From: Deltaproteobacteria bacterium
GTDB taxonomy: Bacteria > Desulfobacterota > Desulfuromonadia > Geobacterales > DSM-12255
Length of the DNA: 64,000 bases
Direction: 5' to 3'
NCBI GenBank assembly: GCA_021849045.1
Contig: JAJZTK010000004.1
Span: forward strand, 1 to 64,000
Of the stretch, positions 1 through 8,163 are shown piece by piece. Made by a program: the position numbers and the translations under genes. The notes under the pieces were generated by a model. That model was not told the origin of the DNA and did no database searches. It saw only the letters and a program-made list of their open reading frames with translations. Position 1 is the stretch's first letter; the number at the start of each line of letters is the position of its first letter.

Positions 1-104
1 GCCGCTTCGATCTGGCCAGGATGCTCTCCAGACTGGTCACAGCAACTGTCAGGACAGGCAAGCGTCCTGAGGCCTGGTTGCGGCTAGCGGGAGATCAGTT
101 CTAA
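1..104 (+). CDS. C-terminal end of an unknown protein (partial)
   Basis: An open frame (third frame of the window) enters from the left edge and ends at TAA, 102-104. The visible tail has about 33 residues, is rich in Arg and Leu, and ends in GDQF. No domain can be recognised in so short a fragment. The gene would be transcribed towards the two small plus-strand genes that follow. Calling it coding rests only on its composition and the open frame. Confidence 0.3.
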   Translation, partial: RFDLARMLSRLVTATVRTGKRPEAWLRLAGDQF

Positions 105-136
105 TCAGGAAATGAGATGTTAGTCGCAGGCGTGAT

Positions 137-373
137 GTGTTTGAAAGCTTTTGTTGTTCTGAGTGCGGAGTGACCAACGAGGAGGAAGGGATGACCTGTC
201 CAAAATGCAAGGCACGCATCGGCATCTTCAAGCAGGAGTTGACGGTGGACACCGGTCCTGCCTTTGGCATCAACTGTTTCATCTGCGGATACTGGGTCCA
301 TCAAGGGGTTCATCTGAACCAACTGTCGATAAGGCCGGAAACGAAACCCCGGATACCACGACGAGCTGCCTAG
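137..373 (+). CDS. Small zinc-ribbon-like protein
   Basis: A 78-residue frame starting at GTG. It contains CxxC (CSEC), then CPKC, then CFIC, the spacing of a zinc-ribbon fold, so it probably binds one or two zinc ions. The C-terminal third is basic and unremarkable. A weak AGG lies about seven bases before the GTG. An overlapping frame on the other strand has no recognisable content. Function is unknown; such proteins may be regulatory or RNA/protein binding, but nothing here decides it. It is followed after 33 bp by another small plus-strand frame, possibly in the same transcript. Confidence 0.45.
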   Translation: MFESFCCSECGVTNEEEGMTCPKCKARIGIFKQELTVDTGPAFGINCFICGYWVHQGVHLNQLSIRPETKPRIPRRAA

Positions 374-406
374 AGTTACCATCACAATAACGGTACCGAA
401 GATAGT

Positions 407-760
407 ATGATTCTTGATCAAATGTTGACCATTCTTGTGTCGGATTGGCGAAGAAGAGAACAGAGTGCCGGTGAAACGATTCCCCTGGCTGAAGTTGTCT
501 GGCTTCTGGGTAGCGGGGATTGGCAAGGGATAACCGATGAAACGGCAACGGTGGAGATTGTTGACCTGATACACAACTTCCTGGCCGATAACGGAAGACT
601 GCGTGAGGCGACAAAAACGGCACATCAGTTTGAAACCAGGGAAGAACTGCTGCTGGAGGCCACCCTGATGGGGGTGATACAGGATTGGAAAGCTGCGGTT
701 GTTCCCATTACGGGTGATGTCCCGGCGAATCCACAGCTGCTGTTGAAAACCTCTGGATAG
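407..760 (+). CDS. Hypothetical protein, 117 aa
   Basis: A soluble, acidic, mostly helical protein with an ATG start and no membrane segment. I do not recognise a family. The sequence has the composition of a real globular protein (WRRREQSAGE, EELLLEATLMGVIQDW) and is more protein-like than the opposite-strand frame. The ribosome binding site is weak (GAAGA). It follows the zinc-ribbon frame on the same strand and faces the protease gene tail to tail. Confidence 0.45.
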   Translation: MILDQMLTILVSDWRRREQSAGETIPLAEVVWLLGSGDWQGITDETATVEIVDLIHNFLADNGRLREATKTAHQFETREELLLEATLMGVIQDWKAAVVPITGDVPANPQLLLKTSG

Positions 761-846
761 ACGTGTTGAAAAGTGATGATTTGACCATCAATTCAAGGCG
801 TCCAGCATTTTGCACAATAATTGTACACACCCACTGGGTGACATTG

Positions 847-3048
847 TCAGGCAGTACCGATTTCCCCTCTTCGTAAACCAATTCCCATTAGCACGACGAA
901 ACCGGCAAGGATTCCCCATACGGACAAGGCCGGTACTGCCGGGCTGCCGGCAGCCAGGACGGTGACCGTTACGCTGGCGCTGTTGTTCGCGGGCACCGGG
1001 TCAGGCGTGTCGGCTGCCGCAGTTGCCGTAAAGGTGAGAGACCCGGCTGCTCCCGGGCTGATGGCAATCTGAACGCTACTGCTTGTGTTGGCGGCCAACG
1101 TTCCCATTGAGCACGAAACCTTGCCGGTGGTGACGGTGCAGCCGGGTGTGGCGGAAACGAAGCTGGACCCGGCCGGGATCGGGGCCGATATCAACAGGTT
1201 GACGGCTGCGGAAGGGCCGGCGTTGCTGACGGTGACATTGTAGGTCAGGGTGCTGCCGGCTACCGGTGCGCTCTTGTCGACGGTCATGGCAACGGCTAGA
1301 TCGGCCTGCAGCGCCAGGTTCCAGTTGAGCGTTATGCTTCCCGCTGCTCCGTTGAAACCGTCGACCGCAATGAGGTAGTCGTTGCCGGCCAGGGCCGTGA
1401 AGGTGACACCGCTGGTGTTGCCGGGGCTGCCGTCGTTGTCGTTGGCGGCAATCTGGGTCAGACCGGTGACGGTGGTACCGGTGTACACTGCGAGGAGCGT
1501 GTCGAAGCCGCTGCCATGGGTATTGAATGATCCCCTTCCGGAGGTTGACGGAGTCCAATGCCACCAGACCGACCTGCCGCCGGCATTGCCGGCGTGAAGC
1601 GGTTCACCCTGCTCTTTGGTGGCATTAAGGTTCGTGGCAACGACTTGACCGGCGTCGCCGGATAAGAGGGCGCGATTGGCAAACATGTCGTTGAACGGCG
1701 GACCGATGGCTGCCTGCAGGTTGAGACGTGGCTTGGTGATGCCGTTGCGGTTGTCCGTGACGGATACCCCGCTGGAAGTGAGTCGGCCGACGGTCTGGTC
1801 CAGCGTCTCTCCGGGGAAGGCCGCACGCAATACGGCAACCGCTCCGGCCACGTGTGGAGAGGCCTGGGAGGTACCGGCCATCTGGATGCCCGCTGCCGTG
1901 ATAAAGGCGCCTGGTGCAAGCATGGTCAGAAAAGATGCACTGTTGGAAAAGCAGGGGATCATGTCCGGGCCGGAGGAACTGTCGGTACAGGTCGTGCTCC
2001 AGCTGTACGGGCCTCCCCAGTTGGCATCGTAGACCGCCCCCACCGAGACCACGCCGGGGGTGCAGGCCGGGCTGCCCATGCCGGCAGTAAAGCCCGAATT
2101 CCCGGACGATGCCACCGGTATGATGCCGGCAGCCATGGCGTTGTTGATGGGAACGACGAATGGATTGGTGCCCTTGTTACCGCAGGCCGAACTGTTGTTC
2201 GAGCCGTCGCCAAGACTCATATTGATGGCGGCAATGCCGAAGGCTGCTTTGTTTTGTATGGCCCAGTCGATACCGGCAATGACCCAGCTGGTTGATGAAG
2301 CCCCGGCGGAAAAGGCGTTTATCGCCGCTATCCGTGTGCCCGTGGCAACGCCGGCAACGATGCCGGCCACGTTGGTACCGTGACCTTTCGGGTCGGTATT
2401 CAGGGTGACGCCGTTGCCGGTGACATCGACAGAGGCTGCCACGCGACAGCCGGCGGGGACACCCGGGGCGGTGCATGAGCCAAAGGCAGGCAGCGTGTAA
2501 TTGATGCCGGTGTCGATGACGGCCACGGCGGTATTGCTGCCGGTCATCCCGATACCGGCGACAGCCGGTTGATTGATGAACGGCAGGCTGTAGGTCAGGT
2601 GAGGGTAGATGGCCCTGTTTTCGTACACGGCCGTGACTTCCGGCCTGGCGACGAATGCTTCAAGGGCGGTCTTTGAGCGGAATCGCTTCACTGCCATTGG
2701 CAGGTGTCCGTACTCCGCGACAGTTTCACCGTCGCCGGGTACCATACCGGCCTCGGCCTGCTGTTTGATCTGCCGGTAGCGACCGGCCTTGAAGGCGAGA
2801 AGGGCCTCGTCGTCGTAGTGAATTCCGGTCTGACTGCGGCGTTGCTGCGCTTCCCGTTCGATATCGTCGTCATCGAAGAGGACAATGACGGTCTGGATAA
2901 CGCCTGCCGCCAATTGCTCTGCAATCTCTGCCGGTACCTTCCTGTACGCGGTTTCGGCATGACTTTTGGTTGGCCATGCCAGCGTGACGGCTATCAGCAA
3001 TGAGACCGTCAGCGCTTGTCTTTTCCCGCTGAATACCGACTGGATCAT
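847..3048 (-). CDS. Secreted subtilisin-like (S8) protease with DUF11 and IPTL-type C-terminal signal
   Basis: The start is placed at the ATG at 3048, preceded by GGGAGG at good spacing; the frame stays open further upstream but without a signal peptide. From that start (733 aa): signal peptide to about residue 31, an inhibitor-like propeptide to about 150, then the S8 catalytic domain with Asp in AVIDTG (about 179), His in HGTNVAG (about 223), oxyanion Asn in SSGNSG (about 317) and Ser in GTSQASPH (about 394). A DUF11-type beta domain follows at about 570-685. The end has VPALSVWG, a hydrophobic helix and RR, which matches IPTL-CTERM sorting signals. It is probably exported and processed at the envelope. 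No partner gene is adjacent. Substrate unknown. Confidence 0.9.
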   Translation of the reverse strand: MIQSVFSGKRQALTVSLLIAVTLAWPTKSHAETAYRKVPAEIAEQLAAGVIQTVIVLFDDDDIEREAQQRRSQTGIHYDDEALLAFKAGRYRQIKQQAEAGMVPGDGETVAEYGHLPMAVKRFRSKTALEAFVARPEVTAVYENRAIYPHLTYSLPFINQPAVAGIGMTGSNTAVAVIDTGINYTLPAFGSCTAPGVPAGCRVAASVDVTGNGVTLNTDPKGHGTNVAGIVAGVATGTRIAAINAFSAGASSTSWVIAGIDWAIQNKAAFGIAAINMSLGDGSNNSSACGNKGTNPFVVPINNAMAAGIIPVASSGNSGFTAGMGSPACTPGVVSVGAVYDANWGGPYSWSTTCTDSSSGPDMIPCFSNSASFLTMLAPGAFITAAGIQMAGTSQASPHVAGAVAVLRAAFPGETLDQTVGRLTSSGVSVTDNRNGITKPRLNLQAAIGPPFNDMFANRALLSGDAGQVVATNLNATKEQGEPLHAGNAGGRSVWWHWTPSTSGRGSFNTHGSGFDTLLAVYTGTTVTGLTQIAANDNDGSPGNTSGVTFTALAGNDYLIAVDGFNGAAGSITLNWNLALQADLAVAMTVDKSAPVAGSTLTYNVTVSNAGPSAAVNLLISAPIPAGSSFVSATPGCTVTTGKVSCSMGTLAANTSSSVQIAISPGAAGSLTFTATAAADTPDPVPANNSASVTVTVLAAGSPAVPALSVWGILAGFVVLMGIGLRRGEIGTA

Positions 3049-3281
3049 GATCCCTCCCGAAAAACCGCTGAACCCGCACGCAGATGAGCCTACGGCTGGT
3101 CTGCACGGGCTTTCCGGGTCCACGGTAAGGGGCGGCAAAGTACCCTCTGCTGTTGTATGCAGATGCGTCAAAAGTTGGGCAGAGTCTACATCATGACCGT
3201 TGCCGTCATGTTACGGTATGCTGAAGATTTTAAAAAACGTTAGCGGAATTGCCCGTGAGGTTGCCCCGGCCAAAGGCTGTG

Positions 3282-5159
3282 TCAACGCAACCTGCGCTGG
3301 TCGCGGCAGATTGAAGAGCCGGTCTGTTTTTTTGCGGCTTTCTTGACCTCGCAGGCAATGGAGGCGAGCTGGGGGTAGGAATCAATGTTGCAGACCTCGG
3401 TGCTGACTATGGCGATCGACAGGGAGAGGAGCGGGCACCACTCGATCTGCCCGCGCCGGTTCGGGGCGAGGTAGTGGCCTGCCGTATGGTCGTCGGGGCC
3501 GTGGAGAGCAGGAATGAGAGCGGAAAAATCGGCGATGATCTGTTCGGCGACCGTCAGTGAGTTTGCCGGCCTGGTGATAACGATGAAGTCGTCGCCCCCG
3601 ATATGGCCGGCGAAGTTGAACGGATTCTGGTGGAGTGCCAGTGCCCCGGAGATGATCCCTGCCAGGGCGCTGATGACATTGTCCCCCTTTTCGAAGCTGT
3701 AATGGTCGTTGAATGGTTTGAAGTGGTCGATGTCGATGTAGAGGACATCGAAGAGCATGTTCTGGGCGAGGCGCCGGTTGATCTCCCGCTGGATGGCGTT
3801 GTTACCCGGCAGTCCCGACAGGGGATTGGAATCCTTTGCCAGGAGCACGTTCTGTTCGGTCAGGGCATCAAGCAGCAGATTGATGGCGATTATTCCCCGA
3901 TAGCGGCCATTCTTAAGCACAACCAGGTTGGCGGTATTGGCGATGTCGGATTTGGTGTTGATCTTTTTGGATGCCTCCTCGATGGTGCAGTTTGCCTCGA
4001 ATAGCAGGATGTTTTGTTCCATCACCTCGCCGATCCGCTTCTTGGAGTTCATTGAGAAGCCGTAGCCGTAGGAACCGATGATATGATTTTCGAGAAATCT
4101 GCTCCGGTTGAGGATGCCCACAACCCGCTCCTCCTCCACAACCGGTAGTGACATGAGTCCCGGTTGGTCCAGAAATCTGCGGAAGGCGGTGACAACCTGG
4201 TCGCCGGCTCGTACCGGCTCGACATACGCGACAATATCGCCGATGAAGAGACGCTCGCCGTGGGATACGACAAGGTCTACCTCCGGTCCGGAAAGGCCGG
4301 CCAAAGCGGTTGCCGGCGAATCGTTCAGAGATGGGGCGGGCCTGCCGAGCAGGAATCCCTGGACGAGGTCGATCCCCATGTTGCTGACGACCGCAAGTTC
4401 TTCGTGGCGTTCGATCCCTTCGGCAACGATCTTGATTCCGATCCGATTGCAGGCGGTGGCGATGGCCTCCACCAGGTTGGCATGGATGAGCGACCGGTCG
4501 ATATTCGCGATGAAGTGCCGGTCGATCTTCACGAAATCGGGTTCGACCGTTGACAGCATCTTCAGTCCGGCATACCCGGCGCCGAAATCATCGACGGCAA
4601 TCTTGAACCCCTGCTGCCGGTAGTTGTCCAGCGAACTCCTGAAGAGGGCATAGTTGGAAATCACGCTCTCTTCGGTTATCTCCAGGATGACCCGTTCACT
4701 GGAGACCCCCATCCCTCTGATCAGTTCCGTGAAGATCCGGCAGGGGAAGGCCGGATTCATGAAGGTTTCAGGGCAGATATTGATGAACAGATGCCAGTTG
4801 TGATCGAGGAACCGGGTTTCGGCCAGGCAGCAAAGGGCGGTCTCCAGGCAGAGTTTGTCCAGAGCGTTAAGACAGCCGGTGGTGTTGGCCGTCCTGAACA
4901 GCTCGCCGATGTCCAAAAATGGTGAGGGACCTTTTTGTCTGGCCAGGGCTTCGTAGCCGAAGACCGACCCGTCTTTTGCGGCATAGATGGGTTGAAAGTG
5001 AGAGGTCAATCGCTTGTTCCGGATCAGCTCATCGAGTGCGCTCAGTACGGCCAGGTCGGGATTTGCACCGCTGTCGGTGTTCCATGCCTCCGGGCCTGTG
5101 GTGTTTGTTTCGAATCCCCATCTCGCGCGCAATTGATTGGCCATCTGTTCAGATTTCAT
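3282..5159 (-). CDS. EAL-CBS-GGDEF cyclic-di-GMP protein
   Basis: A dual c-di-GMP protein of about 625 aa. The EAL phosphodiesterase domain comes first (EALAR, LEITEES, DDFGAGYAGL, KIDRHF, VAEGIE), then a CBS-like sensory pair, then a diguanylate cyclase domain with GGDDF at its active site. Both catalytic cores look intact, so the direction of its activity cannot be told. The start chosen is the ATG at 5159, which overlaps the TGA of the 51-residue gene upstream (GATGAAATCTGA), implying coupled translation. A GTG at 5189 and an ATG at 5144 are alternatives. It is the last gene of the partner-switch operon from 7855, so it is the likely output or target of that switch. Confidence 0.85.
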   Translation of the reverse strand: MKSEQMANQLRARWGFETNTTGPEAWNTDSGANPDLAVLSALDELIRNKRLTSHFQPIYAAKDGSVFGYEALARQKGPSPFLDIGELFRTANTTGCLNALDKLCLETALCCLAETRFLDHNWHLFINICPETFMNPAFPCRIFTELIRGMGVSSERVILEITEESVISNYALFRSSLDNYRQQGFKIAVDDFGAGYAGLKMLSTVEPDFVKIDRHFIANIDRSLIHANLVEAIATACNRIGIKIVAEGIERHEELAVVSNMGIDLVQGFLLGRPAPSLNDSPATALAGLSGPEVDLVVSHGERLFIGDIVAYVEPVRAGDQVVTAFRRFLDQPGLMSLPVVEEERVVGILNRSRFLENHIIGSYGYGFSMNSKKRIGEVMEQNILLFEANCTIEEASKKINTKSDIANTANLVVLKNGRYRGIIAINLLLDALTEQNVLLAKDSNPLSGLPGNNAIQREINRRLAQNMLFDVLYIDIDHFKPFNDHYSFEKGDNVISALAGIISGALALHQNPFNFAGHIGGDDFIVITRPANSLTVAEQIIADFSALIPALHGPDDHTAGHYLAPNRRGQIEWCPLLSLSIAIVSTEVCNIDSYPQLASIACEVKKAAKKQTGSSICRDQRRLR

Positions 5160-5304
5160 CCCCGTCAAGGAGCCTGGCCAACTGCTCACCGTAAATTTGA
5201 ACGTTGGCCGCCCGATAGGAGTCCCGTATCGCCCGGAATTTGCCGATCTGGTAGTCCAGTCGCGTGAAGTCCAGCAGGGATATTTCGTAGCCGAACAGTT
5301 TCAT
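5149..5304 (-). CDS. 51-residue protein between STAS and EAL-GGDEF genes
   Basis: A short gene with ATG at 5304 and stop at 5149. Its ATG overlaps the stop of the STAS gene (ATGA) and has AAAAGGA eight or nine bases upstream; its own stop overlaps the start of the EAL-CBS-GGDEF gene. The peptide begins MKLFGYEISLLDFTRLDYQI and is amphipathic and probably helical, with many Arg/Asp/Tyr residues. I do not recognise a family. The overlaps on both sides make it very likely to be translated; it could be a small regulator or simply a coupling device. Confidence 0.6.
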   Translation of the reverse strand: MKLFGYEISLLDFTRLDYQIGKFRAIRDSYRAANVQIYGEQLARLLDGDEI

Positions 5305-5624
5305 GCCGGGTCCTTTTCATTCTGGCTTGCCAGGAGAAACACCCCGGTCATTTTGAACAGCATGACATTGACAGGGGTGAGGGCCTTAATGCGGATCTCC
5401 GCCCCACGCTCGTCCCGAATCTGCTTGAAGCAACGGAGTAGTAGGGCAATCCCCATGGAGTTGATCCGTCCGACGTTTTGAAAATTGCATTTGACCAGTG
5501 ATGACGAGACCTTGCCCGGAAGCTCGCCGAGCAGCAGGTCGGCCTTTGCGTCAATGATGCCGGAAAAAGTGAAGTCATCGTGCCCGGGAAAACTTCTGTG
5601 AACGACGTTGAACATGTTGCTCAT
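5301..5624 (-). CDS. STAS-domain anti-sigma-factor-antagonist-like protein
   Basis: A 107-aa single STAS domain. The segment NVGRINSMGIALLLRCFKQI corresponds to the family's phosphorylation loop and following helix, with Ser in NSMG as the candidate phosphoacceptor. GGAG lies nine bases before the ATG. In partner-switch systems such a protein is phosphorylated by an RsbW-type kinase and dephosphorylated by an RsbU/SpoIIE phosphatase; both are encoded just upstream. The target here is unlikely to be a sigma factor in the window; the neighbouring EAL-GGDEF protein is the better candidate by context. Confidence 0.8.
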   Translation of the reverse strand: MSNMFNVVHRSFPGHDDFTFSGIIDAKADLLLGELPGKVSSSLVKCNFQNVGRINSMGIALLLRCFKQIRDERGAEIRIKALTPVNVMLFKMTGVFLLASQNEKDPA

Positions 5625-5690
5625 GGCTGTACTCCTGTGAAGCGGTGTCTGTCGCTGCGGGAGGAGGATAAAGCGACTGTCGGAACCGCC

Positions 5691-6629
5691 TCAGGTGAGA
5701 GAAAGATTGAGACGGCAGGGTGGTTGGATGAAGAAGTGAAACCCCTTTGGCAGGTCGGTAACCAGGGATGCCGACCGTCTGAGCTGTCCGCCGATTACAG
5801 TTTCCAGTCCGGGCCTGATATTCACGTGGAAATGATCCAGAAACCGCCAGATGATGAACAGCCCCCTACCGTGCGGCTGGTCGAGCGGTACCGTGCCATC
5901 CTGATGTTGGGCCAGGAAAGCCAGGGCATCTTCCGGGAAGAAACTGCCCTGGCGGTCGACGACCTGCAGGGCCAGGGATTCGCCGTCGAAACCGGCCCTG
6001 AGGGTGATATCCGTCTCCTGCCGTTCACCTTTGGGTTCCGTATCAGAGACGAGGAAGGCATTCTCCAGCATCTCGTCAGCCAGCAGCACCGCCCGTTGGC
6101 GAAGCAGATCCAGGTCCTCGGCCTGACCGGCAAGCAGGGCCTCGATACGTTTCAGTGCCGCCTCTTTTTTGTAAGGGGAGACGTTGGCAACTTCAATGAC
6201 CCGGGTGGCCGGTTTCAGGTAGGATGCCAGTTCCCAGGGTTTCCTGCTGAGTAGTGTGCAAAGTGCTCTAAAAGCCTGGTCAGGTTCCCGTGCCGGGTCG
6301 GTGACGGCCAAGTGTCTGACCCTGTCATTCATGAGCGGTCGAACCGGGAGTTGGTGTTCATGCGCCGAGGCCATAACAACCACATCCAGATCCGGCATCA
6401 CAAGTCGCAGTTCCCTGACCAGATCGACGGCAGGTGATGGGTAGATCTTGCCGGAGACCAGGGCCAGAACCGGCTGGGGGGAGAGGGTTGCCAGAGAGCG
6501 CAGCCCGGTGTGAATCTCCTTGCCGATCATCAGATTTATCCGCGCAGGGAGAGCTTTCAGGAGCTGAGACCAGGTTGCATGGTCAGCCTGATCGTGAAAG
6601 AGTGCCAGAATTGCCGGTGTTGAGTTCAT
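5691..6629 (-). CDS. Receiver-like / RsbW-type ATPase fusion, anti-sigma-type serine kinase
   Basis: A 312-aa protein. Residues about 1-140 resemble a degenerate receiver-like alpha/beta domain. Residues about 165-300 resemble a HATPase_c domain of the RsbW/SpoIIAB kind, with the N-box helix around ADEMLENA and the G-box around GRGLFII. It would phosphorylate the STAS protein encoded downstream. Its start overlaps the phosphatase stop by ATGA (6626-6629), so the two are co-translated. No HisKA domain is present, which argues against an ordinary histidine kinase. The first-domain assignment is the weaker part. Confidence 0.7.
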   Translation of the reverse strand: MNSTPAILALFHDQADHATWSQLLKALPARINLMIGKEIHTGLRSLATLSPQPVLALVSGKIYPSPAVDLVRELRLVMPDLDVVVMASAHEHQLPVRPLMNDRVRHLAVTDPAREPDQAFRALCTLLSRKPWELASYLKPATRVIEVANVSPYKKEAALKRIEALLAGQAEDLDLLRQRAVLLADEMLENAFLVSDTEPKGERQETDITLRAGFDGESLALQVVDRQGSFFPEDALAFLAQHQDGTVPLDQPHGRGLFIIWRFLDHFHVNIRPGLETVIGGQLRRSASLVTDLPKGFHFFIQPPCRLNLSLT

Positions 6630-7855
6630 GGATTCCCTCCCGTGCTGGTTTTTTCTGTTTCGGCAGGAACACTCACACGGCGGGCAACCACCATGGTGAC
6701 GTCGTCCTCGAACCGTTCCCGGCCGGAGTAGTTGCGGATGCCTGCCAAGACGCCGTCAACCATCTCCCGTGGCGGGTGCTGCATCAGGCTGAGGATGCAT
6801 CCTTCCAGCCTGTCGTAACCGAATTCCTCTTCGCCATTGCCACACTCGCTGATCCCATCGCTGTAGCAGATGAAGGTATCACCCGGTTCAAAGCATACCG
6901 TGCATTCCTGGTAGATTCCGCCGGCATCGAACCCCAGCGGAAAACCGATTGCATCCTGGAGCATTTCCAGGGTGTTGCCACGTTGCCGATGCAGGTAGGG
7001 GAAATTGTGACCTGCATTGGCAAAACGGATATGTCCCCGGTCACAGTCGATGATTGCGACCAGACAGGTCATCAGGAGGCTTTGCCGGGCAGCGGCCAGG
7101 ATCGCTTCGTTCATGGCGGCAAGCAATTTCCCCGGCGTTGTCACACCCTGGCCGACCAGGGTATTCAGGCTCGCCTTTGCCGCCGTGGTGACCATTCCCG
7201 CCTGGACGCCATGGCCGCTCACATCGGCTATAACCAACCCGAGGCGGTGACTGTCGACGACAAAATAGTCGTAATAGTCGCCACCCACTTCCGTCGAATT
7301 GACCAGGTCCGCAGCCAGCTCGACACCGGGAAAACCGAAATCGGCCGGCGGGAGCAGCGCGTGCTGGATACAGGCCGCTTTTGCCACCTCCTCCCTGATG
7401 CGGGAACTCAATTCTTCCAGCCTGGTCAAGAGGCGCATCTGGTCATGGGAAATGCTCATCATCAGGTCTGATACCGTCACGATGCCGAGACACCCACTCT
7501 CTTCGATTACCGGGAAACAGTCCGTTTCAAGGGCCGGGTCAACCTCCAGCAGGAGTGTCAGGGCCTGGTGAATATCCACCTGCGCGCCCATACTGAACGG
7601 TTTTTCTTCCAACAGTTCGCGGATCGGGAGTCGGTTGAACAGCTCCAGTGCATAAGGGCGACTCAGGGAACGGAAAAAATGGGTCTTCCGGACGAGACCG
7701 ATCAGGTGACCGTTCTCCATTACCGGAAGCGCCATGAGCCCCTGGTTCCGGTTGAAAAGGAGGACCGCCTCCTGCACCAGAAGGTTCGGGCCGGTAACCG
7801 ATGCCGGTCGCATGATGTCAATGAGTCTCGGCGTTTCTTGGGTAGTCGGTCCCAT
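6626..7855 (-). CDS. CBS-domain SpoIIE/RsbU-type PP2C phosphatase
   Basis: The start is set at the ATG at 7855 with GAGAGG seven bases before it; the open frame runs further upstream into the MITE-like element but without a ribosome site. The N-terminal half is a CBS-like pair (GLVRKTHFFRSLSRPY; LGIVTVSDLM). A short coiled stretch leads to a SpoIIE/PP2C domain with metal-binding GGDYYD, DVSGHG and YSDGISE. It should dephosphorylate the STAS antagonist in response to whatever the CBS module senses. It is the first gene of the operon running to 3282. Length after start correction is 409 aa. Confidence 0.85.
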   Translation of the reverse strand: MGPTTQETPRLIDIMRPASVTGPNLLVQEAVLLFNRNQGLMALPVMENGHLIGLVRKTHFFRSLSRPYALELFNRLPIRELLEEKPFSMGAQVDIHQALTLLLEVDPALETDCFPVIEESGCLGIVTVSDLMMSISHDQMRLLTRLEELSSRIREEVAKAACIQHALLPPADFGFPGVELAADLVNSTEVGGDYYDYFVVDSHRLGLVIADVSGHGVQAGMVTTAAKASLNTLVGQGVTTPGKLLAAMNEAILAAARQSLLMTCLVAIIDCDRGHIRFANAGHNFPYLHRQRGNTLEMLQDAIGFPLGFDAGGIYQECTVCFEPGDTFICYSDGISECGNGEEEFGYDRLEGCILSLMQHPPREMVDGVLAGIRNYSGRERFEDDVTMVVARRVSVPAETEKTSTGGNP

Positions 7856-7879
7856 GGCGTAGCCTCTCACGTTCTTTAA

Positions 7880-8057
7880 CCTGATTAGCACTAATCTTCC
7901 GCCCGCTTGAAAAAAATCCCCTCCCCCCTGGCGGGGGAGGGTGATGGTGGGGGGGAAGTTGCCACGAAGTCCGCTGGTTGCAGCTTCACCCACCCCCCCG
8001 CCCCCCTCCCGTCAAGGGAGGGGGAGAGTGTGTTGCGGAAGATTGGTACTAATCAGG
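7880..8057 (-). mobile_element. MITE-like element with 23-bp TIRs and 8-bp target duplication
   Basis: A 178-bp non-coding element, orientation arbitrary. Its ends, 7880-7902 and the reverse complement of 8035-8057, match at 21 of 23 positions and begin CCTGATTAG. It is flanked by identical TTCTTTAA octamers at 7872-7879 and 8058-8065, the mark of a transposition event. Inside are G/C-rich inverted segments (CTCCCCCCTGGCGGGGGAG around 7920-7940 and a partner around 7990-8030), so the RNA could fold into a long hairpin. It has no transposase frame and would depend on an element elsewhere. It sits between two minus-strand genes and may act as promoter spacer or terminator for them. Confidence 0.8.
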
Positions 8058-8163
8058 TTCTTTAATGAGTATCGTTCGGCCAATGGGAACGTCGGTCGGG
8101 CAATTCTTTCCGACTGCGGCAATGCAGAATAAAGGAGATTGAAATGATGAATAGATTCATAAG

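Noticed and set aside
87-109. Copy of the MITE terminal repeat (19 of 23 bases)
   Set aside because: It overlaps the end of a likely coding frame and no second end or target duplication was seen.
101-625. 174-codon minus-strand frame over the two small plus-strand genes
   Set aside because: No ribosome site or recognisable content; plus-strand frames show Cys pairs and globular composition.
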